This document shows positions 1 to 8,731 of a DNA stretch of 37,855 nt, one piece after another; position 1 is the stretch's first letter, and each line of letters starts with the position of its first letter. The position numbers and the translations under genes are program-made. The stretch spans positions 1 through 37,855 of the forward strand of contig CAVYYW010000025.1 of NCBI GenBank assembly GCA_963772845.1, in the 5' to 3' direction. This stretch comes from CAVYYW01 sp963772845 (lineage in GTDB: Bacteria; Bacillota; Bacilli; Bacillales; Sporolactobacillaceae). A model generated the notes under the pieces. The model had not been told where the DNA came from and did not search any database. It was given only the letters and a program-made list of their open reading frames with translations.

Positions 1-2
1 GA

Positions 3-1010
3 TTATTTTCTCAATAACAAATAGATAAAATAGGGGCCGCCGATCAGAGCGGTCATGATGCCTGCTGGAATTTCGGCAGACGCTAACAGATTACGGCCGA
101 TTGTGTCAGCGATCAGCAGCAGCCAGCCGCCAGTCAGGATGGCGATGGGGATCATTAATTGATGGCGGTGTCCCACTAATGTTTTGGCGATATGGGGTGC
201 CATTAAACCAATAAACGCGATGCCTCCTGTAACGGATACGGCAGCAGCTGCTAAGGCGACCGCGGCAAGAAGAAGCAGTAATCGTTCCTTTTCCAGATTA
301 AGGCCCATGCCGATCGCTGCGGGTTCGCTTAAGTTAAGCAGGTTCAGCTGGCGGGCTTTATATAAGGTAAAGGGGAGTAAAATAACTAACCAGGGGACGA
401 TTGCCCACACAAATGGCCAGTCCGATCCCCAGATGCTTCCGGCCAGCCATTTTGAAATGAAATCGACTTTTTCCCGGTCGGCGGAGGAAATCAGGACAAT
501 CATTGCACCGGACAATGCCATGGAGAAACCGACGCCTGTAAGAACAAGCCTGATAGGCTGCAGGCCGATGTTTTTTTTATAGGAAAAAAGGTAAATAAAA
601 GCCGCTGTCAGGAAGGCGCCGAAAAACGCAACGACAGGCATCAGATAGACAAAGGTACCGGGGTCTGCAGGAATAAATAAGAAAAAAATAGTGATGGCCA
701 CACCTGCACCAGAATTAATGCCGATGATACCCGGGTCTGCCAGGTCATTTCGTGTGATGCTTTGCAAAATCGTTCCAGAGGCTGCGAGGGCCATACCGGC
801 AAGAAGCGTGATCGCGATCCGCGGAAGTCTGAGATCATAAAGCACAAATTCTTCTTTAAATGTCCCATAACCAAAAATGGCAGGAATCAGACGGCTATAT
901 GATAGTGAGGAAGCTCCCATCCCCATTCCAATGAAGATGGTCAAAATAATCAAACCGATTAATAGGAAAAGCGTTAACCGCTGCTTTTTAAGCGTTCTGA
1001 CGTGTATCAT
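3..1010 (-). CDS. FecCD-family iron-siderophore ABC transporter permease (second permease)
   Basis: This 335-residue polytopic membrane protein has the FecCD/BtuC organisation: about ten hydrophobic segments, with the typical 'LRLPRI' motif near residue 60, 'NDLADPGIIG' near 90 and 'GLMAPHIAK' near 270 (the cytoplasmic coupling region that contacts the ATPase). It is expected to form a heterodimer with the adjacent permease to move ferric siderophore across the membrane. Its start codon overlaps the stop of the upstream permease by one base, which indicates translational coupling. It is the last gene of a four-gene minus-strand operon (ATPase, binding protein, permease, permease), and its stop lies only three bases from the left edge, so nothing can be said about a downstream terminator. 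The family assignment is secure. Which siderophore is carried cannot be read from the permease. Confidence 0.93.
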   Translation of the reverse strand: MIHVRTLKKQRLTLFLLIGLIILTIFIGMGMGASSLSYSRLIPAIFGYGTFKEEFVLYDLRLPRIAITLLAGMALAASGTILQSITRNDLADPGIIGINSGAGVAITIFFLFIPADPGTFVYLMPVVAFFGAFLTAAFIYLFSYKKNIGLQPIRLVLTGVGFSMALSGAMIVLISSADREKVDFISKWLAGSIWGSDWPFVWAIVPWLVILLPFTLYKARQLNLLNLSEPAAIGMGLNLEKERLLLLLAAVALAAAAVSVTGGIAFIGLMAPHIAKTLVGHRHQLMIPIAILTGGWLLLIADTIGRNLLASAEIPAGIMTALIGGPYFIYLLLRK

Positions 1011-2011
1011 TAGAGAGCCTTCCCTCCTTTATTAACAATTAAGAGAAAGAAGGGTAAGCCGAGTATGGCGACAATCGCAGCAACCGGTGTTTCATAAGGC
1101 GCATTGATCGTCCGGCCAGCTGTATCGGCGAGTAGCATAAAGGCTCCGCCAACCATGGCTGACATCGGAATGATCGATCGGTAATCGGTTCCAACAAGGG
1201 CTCGGACAATATGCGGAATCATTAATCCGATAAAGGCGAGATTGCCGACAAGGGCGACTGCAGCACCCGCCAGCATGATGGTGATGATAAACAGAAATGT
1301 TTTGATTTGGGTCGTTTTTTGACCAAGTCCAATGGCAAGCTCTTGATTCAAACTGAGAATGGTCAGCTGTCTTGAGAGGAGCACGGAGACTAAGATGCCT
1401 ATTATGATAAAAGGGGAAATCACCTCGATCTGTGACCATCTGGTGCCGATCATTCCGCCTGCCGTCCACATGGAGACGTCCTTAGAGATCTTGAAATAAA
1501 TTCCGATTCCTTCTGCAGCAGCACTAAGGAAAGCGGAGACGGCTGCACCGGCTAAGACCAGCCGAAACGGTGAAAAGCCGCCTTTTTTCACTGAACCGAT
1601 TCCAATAACAAGTAAAGCACCAGCCGCTGACCCAATAAAACAGGCAATTAAGATCGCGAAATAATTAGCCGATGGGGCCAGGGCGAGCGTTAACGCCAAG
1701 GCCGCGTTTGCTCCGGCTGTTAAGCCAAGCAGTCCGGGATCAGCTAGGGGATTTCTCGTCAGACCTTGCATAATGGCGCCGGAAATGGCAAGAGCAGACC
1801 CGACCAGAATAGCGGCCGTTTCACGCGGCAGGCGGATTTCCCGAAGCATCAGGGTTTGTTCATTCGAGACATGTGTGGTCAATGCCAGCCAGACGCTCGC
1901 CGTTCCGGTACTGGCTGCACCGAATCTCATTGCAATGATAAAGGAGCCAATTAATATTAATATTCCGGCTATAAATTTATAGAATAGAGATAGCGAAAGA
2001 ATCTGTTTCAT
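1010..2011 (-). CDS. FecCD-family iron-siderophore ABC transporter permease (first permease)
   Basis: This FecCD-type permease of about 333 residues has multiple membrane segments, the 'IRLPRETAAILVG' motif near residue 65, 'NPLADPGLLG' near 90 and 'GLMIPHIVR' near 265. I chose the ATG at 2011 (reading MKQILSL) because a GAGGG ribosome site sits about 9 bases upstream. The upstream in-frame ATG at 2026 has only an A/T-rich stretch before it. It is paired with the next permease through a one-base stop/start overlap, and the binding-protein gene ends 24 bases before position 2026. Function as half of the ferric-siderophore channel is inferred from family and operon. Confidence 0.92.
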   Translation of the reverse strand: MKQILSLSLFYKFIAGILILIGSFIIAMRFGAASTGTASVWLALTTHVSNEQTLMLREIRLPRETAAILVGSALAISGAIMQGLTRNPLADPGLLGLTAGANAALALTLALAPSANYFAILIACFIGSAAGALLVIGIGSVKKGGFSPFRLVLAGAAVSAFLSAAAEGIGIYFKISKDVSMWTAGGMIGTRWSQIEVISPFIIIGILVSVLLSRQLTILSLNQELAIGLGQKTTQIKTFLFIITIMLAGAAVALVGNLAFIGLMIPHIVRALVGTDYRSIIPMSAMVGGAFMLLADTAGRTINAPYETPVAAIVAILGLPFFLLIVNKGGKAL

Positions 2012-2050
2012 TGTAGGTACCCTCATTTTGAAAAATTAAGTCAAGTCTTT

Positions 2051-2983
2051 TTATTGTTGCTGGCCGCCAAGAAAGACCTTTTTGAAATAGCTTAATTGAT
2101 AGTCCAGTGTTAGTGGATCATTGAAGTAAAAGGCTTTGGCGTTAACTTCAAAGACATGATTCTTTTTGACAGCGGGAATATTTTTGTACGTCTGTGTTTG
2201 CTGAAAAGAGGTTTTCGTATCCGAATTCTTACTGAAGATAATATAATCTCCGGCGTACTCTGGAAGGACTTCTGGCGAGATCGCGTAATAACCAGGCTTT
2301 AAAGCCATTTTTTTAACCTTCTCAGGCATCTTCAAGCCCATTTCTTGATAAAGAATTTCTGTTCCCCGTCCCCAGTTATCACCGAAAACATAAAGCTGCT
2401 TGCCAAAGTTCTCAATGACTGAAACGGTGGCGTCCTTTCCAATTTTGTCTTTAATTTTGTCGCCTTCTTTATGCGCGCGGCTTTTGAAATTCTTAATCCA
2501 TTTCTTGGCTTCATCTTCTTTGTTTAACAGCTTGCCGATCTCCAGATGCTGGGTCAGGTAGTCCACCTTGCCGTATGTATAGGTGACTGTCGGGGCGATT
2601 TTTTTTAGTTTATCAATATTTTTTGTATTGGATAGACCAATAATCAAGTCAGGGTTTAGCGCAATAATTTTCTCAAGGTTATCGTCTGAAACGGTTTTAG
2701 CATCTTTTAATTTGTTTTTAAAACGCGGGTTCATCTTGGACCAGGAATCCACGCCAACAACTGGAACGCCAAGAGCCATAACGTTCCCAGCAAAAGAAGA
2801 AAGAACAACGACCCGTTTTGGGTGAGAAGGGACTTCAACGGGCCCGTTTTCTGAGTGATAGATTCTTGTTGTGGATTCTTTGTTTTTACCTGATGTCTTG
2901 TTCTGTTTATCCGTTGAAGCGCTGCTACACGCGGTGAGAATGAGTGCCAGCATGAGAAGAAATGGAATCCATAGTTTTTTCAT
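2051..2983 (-). CDS. Iron-siderophore ABC transporter substrate-binding lipoprotein
   Basis: This 310-residue protein has a lysine-start signal peptide and a lipobox (LTAC, Cys at about residue 19), so it should be lipid-anchored on the outer face of the membrane. The mature part has the class III (FepB/FhuD/TroA-like) pattern: 'VEVPSHPKRVVVLSS', then 'DNLEKIIALNPDLIIGLS', then a long rigid helix and a second lobe. It captures ferric siderophore (or ferric citrate) and hands it to the FecCD permeases encoded just downstream. An AAGGAGA site lies about 9 bases before the ATG. The start lies inside the 3' end of the ATPase gene (59-base overlap), which is more than usual and is discussed under the ATPase. 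The cluster type resembles the YfiY or YfmC systems of Bacillus subtilis, but the ligand is not determined. Confidence 0.92.
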   Translation of the reverse strand: MKKLWIPFLLMLALILTACSSASTDKQNKTSGKNKESTTRIYHSENGPVEVPSHPKRVVVLSSFAGNVMALGVPVVGVDSWSKMNPRFKNKLKDAKTVSDDNLEKIIALNPDLIIGLSNTKNIDKLKKIAPTVTYTYGKVDYLTQHLEIGKLLNKEDEAKKWIKNFKSRAHKEGDKIKDKIGKDATVSVIENFGKQLYVFGDNWGRGTEILYQEMGLKMPEKVKKMALKPGYYAISPEVLPEYAGDYIIFSKNSDTKTSFQQTQTYKNIPAVKKNHVFEVNAKAFYFNDPLTLDYQLSYFKKVFLGGQQQ

Positions 2984-3779
2984 ATCGATCGTCTCCTTTT
3001 AGTAAGTTATAAGTGATGCACATCGGTTTATTCGTTCGTGGGTCTCTGCCAATTTCAGCGTCAATCTGAAAGACTTCCCTCAGAACTTGCGGCTGGATCA
3101 CCTCTTCGCTTGTTCCCGTCTTTACAATCTTTCCAGCTTTTAATGCGATAATGGCATCTGCAAAACGGGAGGCTTGGTTTAAATCGTGAAGCACCATGAC
3201 GATGGTCCGGCCTTGTTCCTTGTTAAGCTTCTGCAAAAGCTCCAGAACCTCCAGCTGATGAGCCATGTCTAGATACGTGGTCGGTTCATCAAGAAAAATC
3301 ATTTCTGTTTCCTGGGCAAGCGCCAAAGCAACCCATACACGCTGGCGCTGACCGCCAGACAGCGCATCAACAGGGGTGTTTTTGAAATCCGCCGTCCCTG
3401 TTACGTCTAGGGCCCAATTGATCATTTCGATGTCTTTTTCATTTAGACGCCCGAAGCCTTTTTGATACGGATAACGGCCATAAGACACCAACTCGCCGGC
3501 AGTCAGGCCACCCGGACTTTCTGGAGTCTGCGGCAAAATAGCCATTTTCTTTGCAAGCGCTTTTGTGTTCTCTTCTGATAAATGCTTGCCATCAAGAATA
3601 ATGGAACCAGAATGATGGGAAATAATCCGGGTCATTGCCTTTAAGAGTGTTGATTTCCCACAGCCGTTCGGACCGATGATGGCGGTGATTTTATGATCAG
3701 GAATCTCGATTGAAAGGCCCTTAACAATTAAGCCATCGCCATAGCCGACATTAAGATCCTTTGTAAAAAGGCGAACCAT
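2925..3779 (-). CDS. Iron-siderophore ABC transporter ATP-binding protein (FepC/FhuC/YusV type)
   Basis: This cytoplasmic ATPase of 284 residues powers siderophore import. Visible motifs in order are Walker A 'GPNGCGKST' (near residue 36), Q-loop 'LPQTPESPGG', the ABC signature 'LSGGQRQRVW' (near 140), Walker B 'MIFLDEPTT' and the switch histidine in 'VMVLHD' (near 195). It is the promoter-proximal gene of the operon, directly behind a Fur box. The final 25 or so residues (after 'KPMCITY') do not look like the family and overlap the binding-protein start. Dropping one base near 3017 would give a stop in the TACTAAAAGGAG segment just ahead of that gene's ribosome site. The tail may therefore be read-through caused by a one-base insertion, in keeping with other genes in the window; this last point is inference. 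Confidence 0.93.
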   Translation of the reverse strand: MVRLFTKDLNVGYGDGLIVKGLSIEIPDHKITAIIGPNGCGKSTLLKAMTRIISHHSGSIILDGKHLSEENTKALAKKMAILPQTPESPGGLTAGELVSYGRYPYQKGFGRLNEKDIEMINWALDVTGTADFKNTPVDALSGGQRQRVWVALALAQETEMIFLDEPTTYLDMAHQLEVLELLQKLNKEQGRTIVMVLHDLNQASRFADAIIALKAGKIVKTGTSEEVIQPQVLREVFQIDAEIGRDPRTNKPMCITYNLLKGDDRYEKTMDSISSHAGTHSHRV

Positions 3780-3818
3780 TGGAAACCTCCTAATCTATTT
3801 AAATATAACTTTATGGTT

Positions 3819-3837
3819 GATAATGATTATCAGTATC
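3819..3837. promoter_or_regulatory. Fur box (ferric uptake repressor operator)
   Basis: The 19-mer GATAATGATTATCAGTATC differs at one position from the classical Fur consensus GATAATGATTATCATTATC. It lies 40 bases before the ATPase start (minus) and 78 bases before the ycgT-like start (plus). It is therefore placed to repress both divergent transcripts when iron is sufficient. Confidence 0.9.
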
Positions 3838-3914
3838 ATTTACAATGTAACTATAATAATATTACATAACGATGTCAAACAGTATTTTTTTATAAATGAA
3901 CAGGGGTGGGGAAG

Positions 3915-4947
3915 TTGCCAGCAGGTGAATGTTTTGATGTAACCATCATTGGAGGGGGTCCTTCAGGTCTTTATTCAGCTTTTTACAGTGGACTGAGAGA
4001 AATGAAAACAAAGCTGATCGAAGCACAGCCCCATCTGGGGGGCAAAATTCATGTGTATCCGGAGAAAACGATCGGGGATGTGGGCGGTCTGCCGCCTATA
4101 ACGGGAGCAAAACTGATCGAGCAGCTTATTGAACAAGGTATGACCTTTAACCCTGAGGTCGTTTTGAATGAAAAAATCCTGTCTATTTCTCGTGAGGATT
4201 CAGGTGAGTTTGTCTTAAAAGCAGAATCAGGGCAGGTTCATTATTCCAAGACGCTTATCATTGCAACGGGCAGCGGGATCCTAAAGCCTCAGAAGCTGAA
4301 GATCGAAGGAGCGGAAAAATTTGAGGTTTCCAATCTTCATTACACGGTGCCTTCATTAAATCAGTTTATAAATAAGCGGGTAATTATTTCAGGCGGAGGA
4401 AATTCTGCCATTGACTGGGCTAATGAAATCGAACCGTTTGCTGAGAAGGTTTATCTGACCTTTCGAAAAGCAGATTTAGAGGGTCATGAATCTCAAATCT
4501 CGCGTTTAAAAAACAGCACGGTGGAATGTCTTCCCCATACATCAATAACAAAGCTCATGACAGGGAAACATCAGGATGCTATTAAATACGTCGAATTGAC
4601 AAATCAAAAAACAGGCGGCCTTCATAGATTGGCAGTTGATGATGTCATCATTAACCATGGCTTTAATCAGGACGCAGCGCTTCTTAGTGAAAGCGGAATT
4701 GATCTTGAATTAATTGATCAATGTTATATTTCCGGCAATGCAATCGAGTGAAACCTCTGTTCCGGGCGTGTATGCGGCTGGGGATATCCTAAAGCATGAA
4801 GGCAAGTTGAATTTAATCGCAGGAGCTTTTCAGGACGCTGCGAATGCCGTCAACAAAGCGAAAACATTCATTCAGCCTGAAGCAGGTGCTGCCGCCATGG
4901 TTTCTTCCCATAATCAGGTTTTTCAAAAAGCAAAGGAACGACCTTGA
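3915..4947 (+). pseudogene. ycgT: YcgT-like ferredoxin/flavodoxin-NADP+ reductase, frameshifted
   Basis: This thioredoxin-reductase-like FAD/NADPH flavoprotein (TrxR-type ferredoxin-NADP reductase) has an FAD motif 'IIGGGPSGLYSAF' near the N-terminus, an NADPH motif 'ISGGGNSAIDWANE' near residue 155 and the C-terminal FAD motif 'GVYAAGDI'. The sequence closely follows what I know of B. subtilis YcgT (about 336 residues). Reading stops at 4749-4751, but the missing C-terminus continues in the next frame from about 4743. Removing one base in the GCAATCG stretch (4740-4745) restores 'GNASSETSVPGVYAAGD' and a product of about 343 residues. The start is probably TTG at 3915, behind AGGGGTG; an in-frame GTG at 3906 has no ribosome site. 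Divergent placement from siderophore uptake across a Fur box suggests a role in supplying electrons for iron release. The frameshift may be a sequencing error. Confidence 0.85.
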
Positions 4948-5090
4948 AAGAAGCGGTGAGTCAATCATTTTTGAGTCGGAAATGCTTTAAAATAGCGGGA
5001 TAGCCTGCAGCATGATACCAATACACCACTACCTTTTTTCGGTTATTTTCGACAATAAAGTAGAAATTCTTGGTTCTAAATCCAATAATT

Positions 5091-5119
5091 TTTACATTTA
5101 AAAAACGAAATCATATATA
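5091..5119 (+). promoter_or_regulatory. Predicted sigma-A promoter of the lipoprotein gene
   Basis: The candidate is TTTACA (5091-5096), a 17-base spacer, then TATATA (5114-5119), about 40 bases ahead of the lipoprotein start. TATAAT two bases further on is an alternative -10. The rest of 4948-5090 shows no gene or clear terminator. Confidence 0.6.
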
Positions 5120-5159
5120 ATAGGAGTAAGATATAAAGAAGCTTTCAGGGGGCATTCAT

Positions 5160-6246
5160 ATGAAAAAGGCAGGGATTTTGATCGGTGTATTCGCTTGTTC
5201 ATTGATGACTTTATCAGCTTGTTCGCATTCGGACAGCAAGAAAGCGGATCATGCTTCGAGCGCATCCACATCATCATCGACAGCAGCTCAAGCTTCTGCT
5301 CAAACGAAGACCAACAATACTGCCAAGACTGTTCTTAGCATTGATCAGGCATCGATTAATCAGAATGGCAAGTGGCTTGTCGTTGACACGGAATTGAAAA
5401 ACGAATCGGCATCTGCCGAATCGATTAAACCAGATTCTTTTGCTTTAGTCATTAATAACACGGTTTTATCGCCGGATGCCAAGTCGGATATTCCGAAGCA
5501 GGTGCCGGCTCAAACAACGGCATCCATTAAAATTTATTTCGATAAGAAGGATCTTTCAGGTGAAAATAAGGCTAAACTCGGTTTTCAGCCGGAAGATTCA
5601 TCCAAGCCTGAACAATTCTTCAGTCTCGGAAGCCTGGCAATTGCAAACACAGATCAGACGAACGCTGACACCAAAACAACGGATCAAACATCAGACAGTC
5701 AAACATCTGACAATCAAACGTCTGACAATCAAACAACAGATCAAACAACTGGACAATCAAACGGACCAATCAACAACAGGAAGCACGGCGGATACAGGAA
5801 CAAATTCAGGCGCTTCCATTACACTTGAAACTCAAGATCTTGGGCCAGTCGTTGTGAAGGTTCCAAAAGGATGGACGAAGAGTCCCTATAATGGCGGTAA
5901 TTTTCAAGGTTTTAATTTCGTGAATCCGAACAATAAAAACGAAACGATGCAGGTGGCGTATTCTCCATGCGCCGGATGCGGTTATCCAGATGCCGACCCG
6001 GGAACGGCAGATCCGCATCCCAAAAACTTGATTCCGCACCAAAATGTGACGGACAGCTTTATTTTTAACGGCGGCCTTTCTGCGGGATATGCCTATTCTG
6101 TAGACGGAAACCCTAATAAAGGAAATGGCGTATTGTCCATGGTACAAGGTGAGGGCTATGCGTATGCAGAAATCGTCCTGCCTGAATCAAAAATGAAGAT
6201 TGCATCGGAAGTTTTAAACAGCTTTGCTTTTCACGGTATGTATTAA
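5160..6246 (+). pseudogene. Lipoprotein with DUF4352-like middle region, frameshifted
   Basis: The N-terminus is a lipoprotein signal (KK..., lipobox LSAC with Cys near residue 21). A Ser/Ala/Thr-rich linker follows. Then comes a domain at about residues 55-155 whose pattern ('GKWLVVDTELKNES...', '...VPAQTTASIKIYFD') resembles the DUF4352/DUF5067 immunoglobulin-like telokin family. A low-complexity Gln/Thr/Asp/Asn repeat (NQTSD units) and a C-terminal globular part ('LGPVVVKVPKGWTKSPY' to the end) complete it. The reading frame switches inside the NQTSD repeat: removing one G of the pair at 5751-5752 joins both parts into about 361 residues. AGGGGG precedes the ATG. The protein should be exported and membrane-anchored; its function is unknown. 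Repeat slippage or sequencing error both fit the frameshift. Confidence 0.75.
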
Positions 6247-6305
6247 TAGTCTTTCTACAGGAAATGAGCGGGAGCGGAGGCTTCCGCTTTTTGCTTTGCC
6301 AGAGG

Positions 6306-6902
6306 CTATCCATGTCTCAGCAGCCCGTACACAATATGATAGCCAACGAGTTTGATGTATTCATTAACCGTGAAAATCCATCCGGCTTGAGTGGTCCACC
6401 ACGTCTTCGGGTAGTAGCCAGGCGTAGGCGCCCCGTGGTAAATCAGCTTGATGTGTGATCCGTGATAGACTTTATCAAAAATATATTGGGCGCGCCGCAT
6501 ATGGTAGGAGGACGAGACGACGATTGCTGACTTAAAGTGATGGGCCTTCATGACTTTTTTAGTGAAAAAAGCATTCCCATAAGTGCTTTGGGATTGAAGC
6601 TCGGGAATAATGGCAGATTGGGGGACCCCCTCATCCTTGAGCCGGCCAATTTCCTGCATGGCGACGGATGTGAAGGGATGATTGCGCAGGCCGCCATTCG
6701 ACAAAATCACTTTGCCCGCCAGACCAGATTTATACAGTTTGCTCGCTTCAAGGGTTCTTTCACCGTCACCTCCACCAAGAACAATAATAACATCAGCCTT
6801 TTGAAGCGGCTGTTCAATATCAAGAAACCGGCCAGCTAATATGAAACAGAAGAACACTATGAGAAAAACAGTAAGTAGAATCTTCCATAATTTTATTTTC
6901 AT
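6306..6902 (-). CDS. DUF218 (YdcF/SanA-like) membrane-anchored protein, full-length copy
   Basis: This protein of about 198 residues has one N-terminal membrane segment ('LWKILLTVFLIVFFCFIL'), followed by a DUF218 domain opening with 'ADVIIVLGGGDGERTLEAS' and containing 'SNGG' and 'SSSYHMRRA'. The family includes YdcF, SanA and ElyC, linked to envelope or peptidoglycan functions, but the reaction is not established. I place the start at the ATG at 6902: the AAGGAGAG ribosome site overlaps the stop of the upstream regulator gene, so the two are a coupled pair. A further upstream ATG (6974) would overlap that gene by 50 bases. The 3' third of this gene lies outside the duplicated segment, which is why only this copy is complete. 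Confidence 0.85.
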   Translation of the reverse strand: MKIKLWKILLTVFLIVFFCFILAGRFLDIEQPLQKADVIIVLGGGDGERTLEASKLYKSGLAGKVILSNGGLRNHPFTSVAMQEIGRLKDEGVPQSAIIPELQSQSTYGNAFFTKKVMKAHHFKSAIVVSSSYHMRRAQYIFDKVYHGSHIKLIYHGAPTPGYYPKTWWTTQAGWIFTVNEYIKLVGYHIVYGLLRHG

Positions 6903-6921
6903 ATGCCGAACCTGCCTCTCC

Positions 6922-8418
6922 TTACTGCGCGCCAAATTCCTCCACAATTTTATCGGAAATCTGATCATCTTCATTAAAGATGTGCATATAATTCCTCAAA
7001 TGGTGAAGGGCCTGCTGGTCTTTACCCGATTGCAGCAGCCAATCCGCCATCCACAAGATCAGGTGAATCAGTCTTGCACGGATCTGGTTCATAAGAGAGA
7101 TGAACCAGTCTTCATAGGTAACAGGCGTAAATGTAAGAGGAAGGCTGTTTAACAGATTCCCGCATTTAATATATTTTTTTTCGGGATTGGTTTCATCCGC
7201 AGCAGATTTAAGGAGGGCCATAAAATCAAGGGCATCACTGGTGACCTTACCGTTAAGATGGATGTGATGACGGTCAGTTGAAAGAAACGGCTGCTTGCCA
7301 TTTTCTGCGGTCAGCATTTTTTTTAAATAAGAAAGATAGACGCTTAAATTTTTTTTGGCCTGAGGAAGCGGAATATCCGGCCAAAGCGCATCACAAAGCT
7401 GGTCACGGGTAGATGACCGGTGAAAAAGCATATAGATGAGAATGGGCTTGGCCGATCGCTTATTCCAGCCATCGAGCCTCTCTTCACCATTAATATAGAC
7501 CTGGAAGGGCTGAATCACATTTATATGGAGAGTCTCTTGTACATCTTCTAGAATTTGGTTAGTAAATGCCCGAATTTCTTCATAAAGAGCTGTCACAAGC
7601 TGATCTTTGCCGGAGGTATTCTTTCCAGGGTTTTCTTTGATGAAATCGAGCATCAGCATGGCGGTGATTTTCGGTTTATCCAGCACCAAAAAACTCGAGG
7701 CACCTGGAATAGTTATATGGTGACAGTGAGTGAGCGGGCTTATGTTGAATTTCAAAAAATGCTGCGGAAACAGCCGGTCTTTTTCACCCGCCAGAATCAG
7801 CGTTGGAACATGGCTTCCTTTCAGATAACGGTGCGGTTCACCGCTTATTGCCAGGTCCATAATTTTAAAATAAGTATCAGGATCTGTGGTGGATAAAATC
7901 TGTCGCCAGTGAAGTATGGCTGGATGGAAGGGACGGCAGCACCGAACCCATTTTAATGATATAGTCAACCGGAATCATCGTACCGGACTGGCTTATTTTC
8001 ATTCGATGGTCCCGAATTTTTCTAATGGTGTGAGGTGGGTTGCAGGGCATGGAAAGTAAAAGCAGATTTTGAACTTTAGTTCGATTGTAAAAGGCGTATC
8101 TTGCGGCAATGATTGCACTGAAGCCTATACCAGCTAAATGAAAACGGCTGATTTTAAGCGAAGAAACAAGCATTTGGAGGTCATCGGTGTAGCGTTCATA
8201 GGTGAGATCATCAAGACCGCGGCTGCTTTTTCCAAGCCCTCTAAGGTCATAGCGAATAATCAGTATAAGTTCCGGTTTAAATAAGGAAGGATTCCGTCGA
8301 AAAGTGTGTGATCGGTAATATTATTGTGAAGCAAAATAATGAGCTCAGCATTCTCCTGTTCACTGGCAAGGTCTATCGTATAGTAAATAGATTCATTACC
8401 ATTTTTTAGAAAAGGCAT
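6922..8418 (-). pseudogene. Pseudo-alpha/beta-hydrolase/SARP-type regulator, left copy, frameshifted at two places
   Basis: This is the degenerate partner of the intact gene at 9226-10719. Relative to that copy it carries an extra C at 7934 (minus strand; breaks the reading near 'GSVLPPFHP') and two extra bases within about 8256-8270 (breaks near 'YLNRNYTVIR'). The reading therefore falls into three pieces: an N-terminal piece from ATG 8418, a middle piece around 7935-8255, and a long C-terminal piece with the whole DNA-binding part (6922-7935). The AAAGGAGG site and promoter upstream are unchanged. The hydrolase nucleophile and histidine replacements seen in the intact copy are also present here. 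It could be a dead gene, a source of the separate C-terminal DNA-binding part, or a sequencing artefact. Confidence 0.8.
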
Positions 8419-8477
8419 CTTCTATCCTCCTTTCTGTGTAGCGGAAGTGTAGACGTCACTTTGTTAATATATAGAAA

Positions 8478-8506
8478 ATTATACGTGCAAGCGGCCGTTT
8501 TGTAAA
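8478..8506 (-). promoter_or_regulatory. Predicted sigma-A promoter of left regulator copy
   Basis: On the minus strand this reads TTTACA (8506-8501), 17 bases, then TATAAT (8483-8478), about 60 bases upstream of the ATG at 8418. It is identical to the element at 10779-10807 in the right copy. Confidence 0.75.
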
Positions 8507-8599
8507 TGTGGAGTCAGGTACCGAAAGACCCGATCAGGCAGGGGGGACAAGTCACATCATTGCTTTAACGCAAGGCTATTACATTGGGGGAGTCGCTAC

Positions 8600-8731
8600 A
8601 TGCAGAGGCAGATCATTGACAAGGAATGGGTACGTCTTCTGACAGAGGCAAAGCAGCTTGGCGTCACGATCGAAGAAGTCCGCCGTTTTTTTGAAGCGAG
8701 TAAAAGTAAGGGGAACTTGAACCGCCCATAA
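8600..8731 (+). CDS. SinI-like antirepressor small protein, left copy
   Basis: This 43-residue protein is the SinI dimerisation-type helix pair and little else. Its pattern D-K-EWV-x-LL-x-EAK-x(3)-V-T-x-EEVRRFF lines up position by position with B. subtilis SinI (D-Q-EWV-x-LM-x-EAK-x(3)-I-S-x-EEIRKYL). SinI works by pairing with the SinR repressor through this helical hook and disrupting its tetramer. No SinR-like gene with a DNA-binding domain is in the window, so the partner is unknown. The ATG follows GGGGGAG with 6-base spacing, and a strong terminator follows the stop. It is transcribed away from the regulator gene across a shared region of about 180 bases. Confidence 0.85.
   Translation: MQRQIIDKEWVRLLTEAKQLGVTIEEVRRFFEASKSKGNLNRP

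Noticed and set aside
184..582. Plus-strand open frame inside the first FecCD permease gene
   Set aside because: It is antisense to a well-supported permease, with no ribosome site and no recognisable domain.
8600..8731. SinI-like frame as an accidental short ORF
   Set aside because: Considered, but position-by-position match to the SinI helices, a strong ribosome site, a terminator and preservation in both copies support a real gene, so rejection was withdrawn and the gene is listed.
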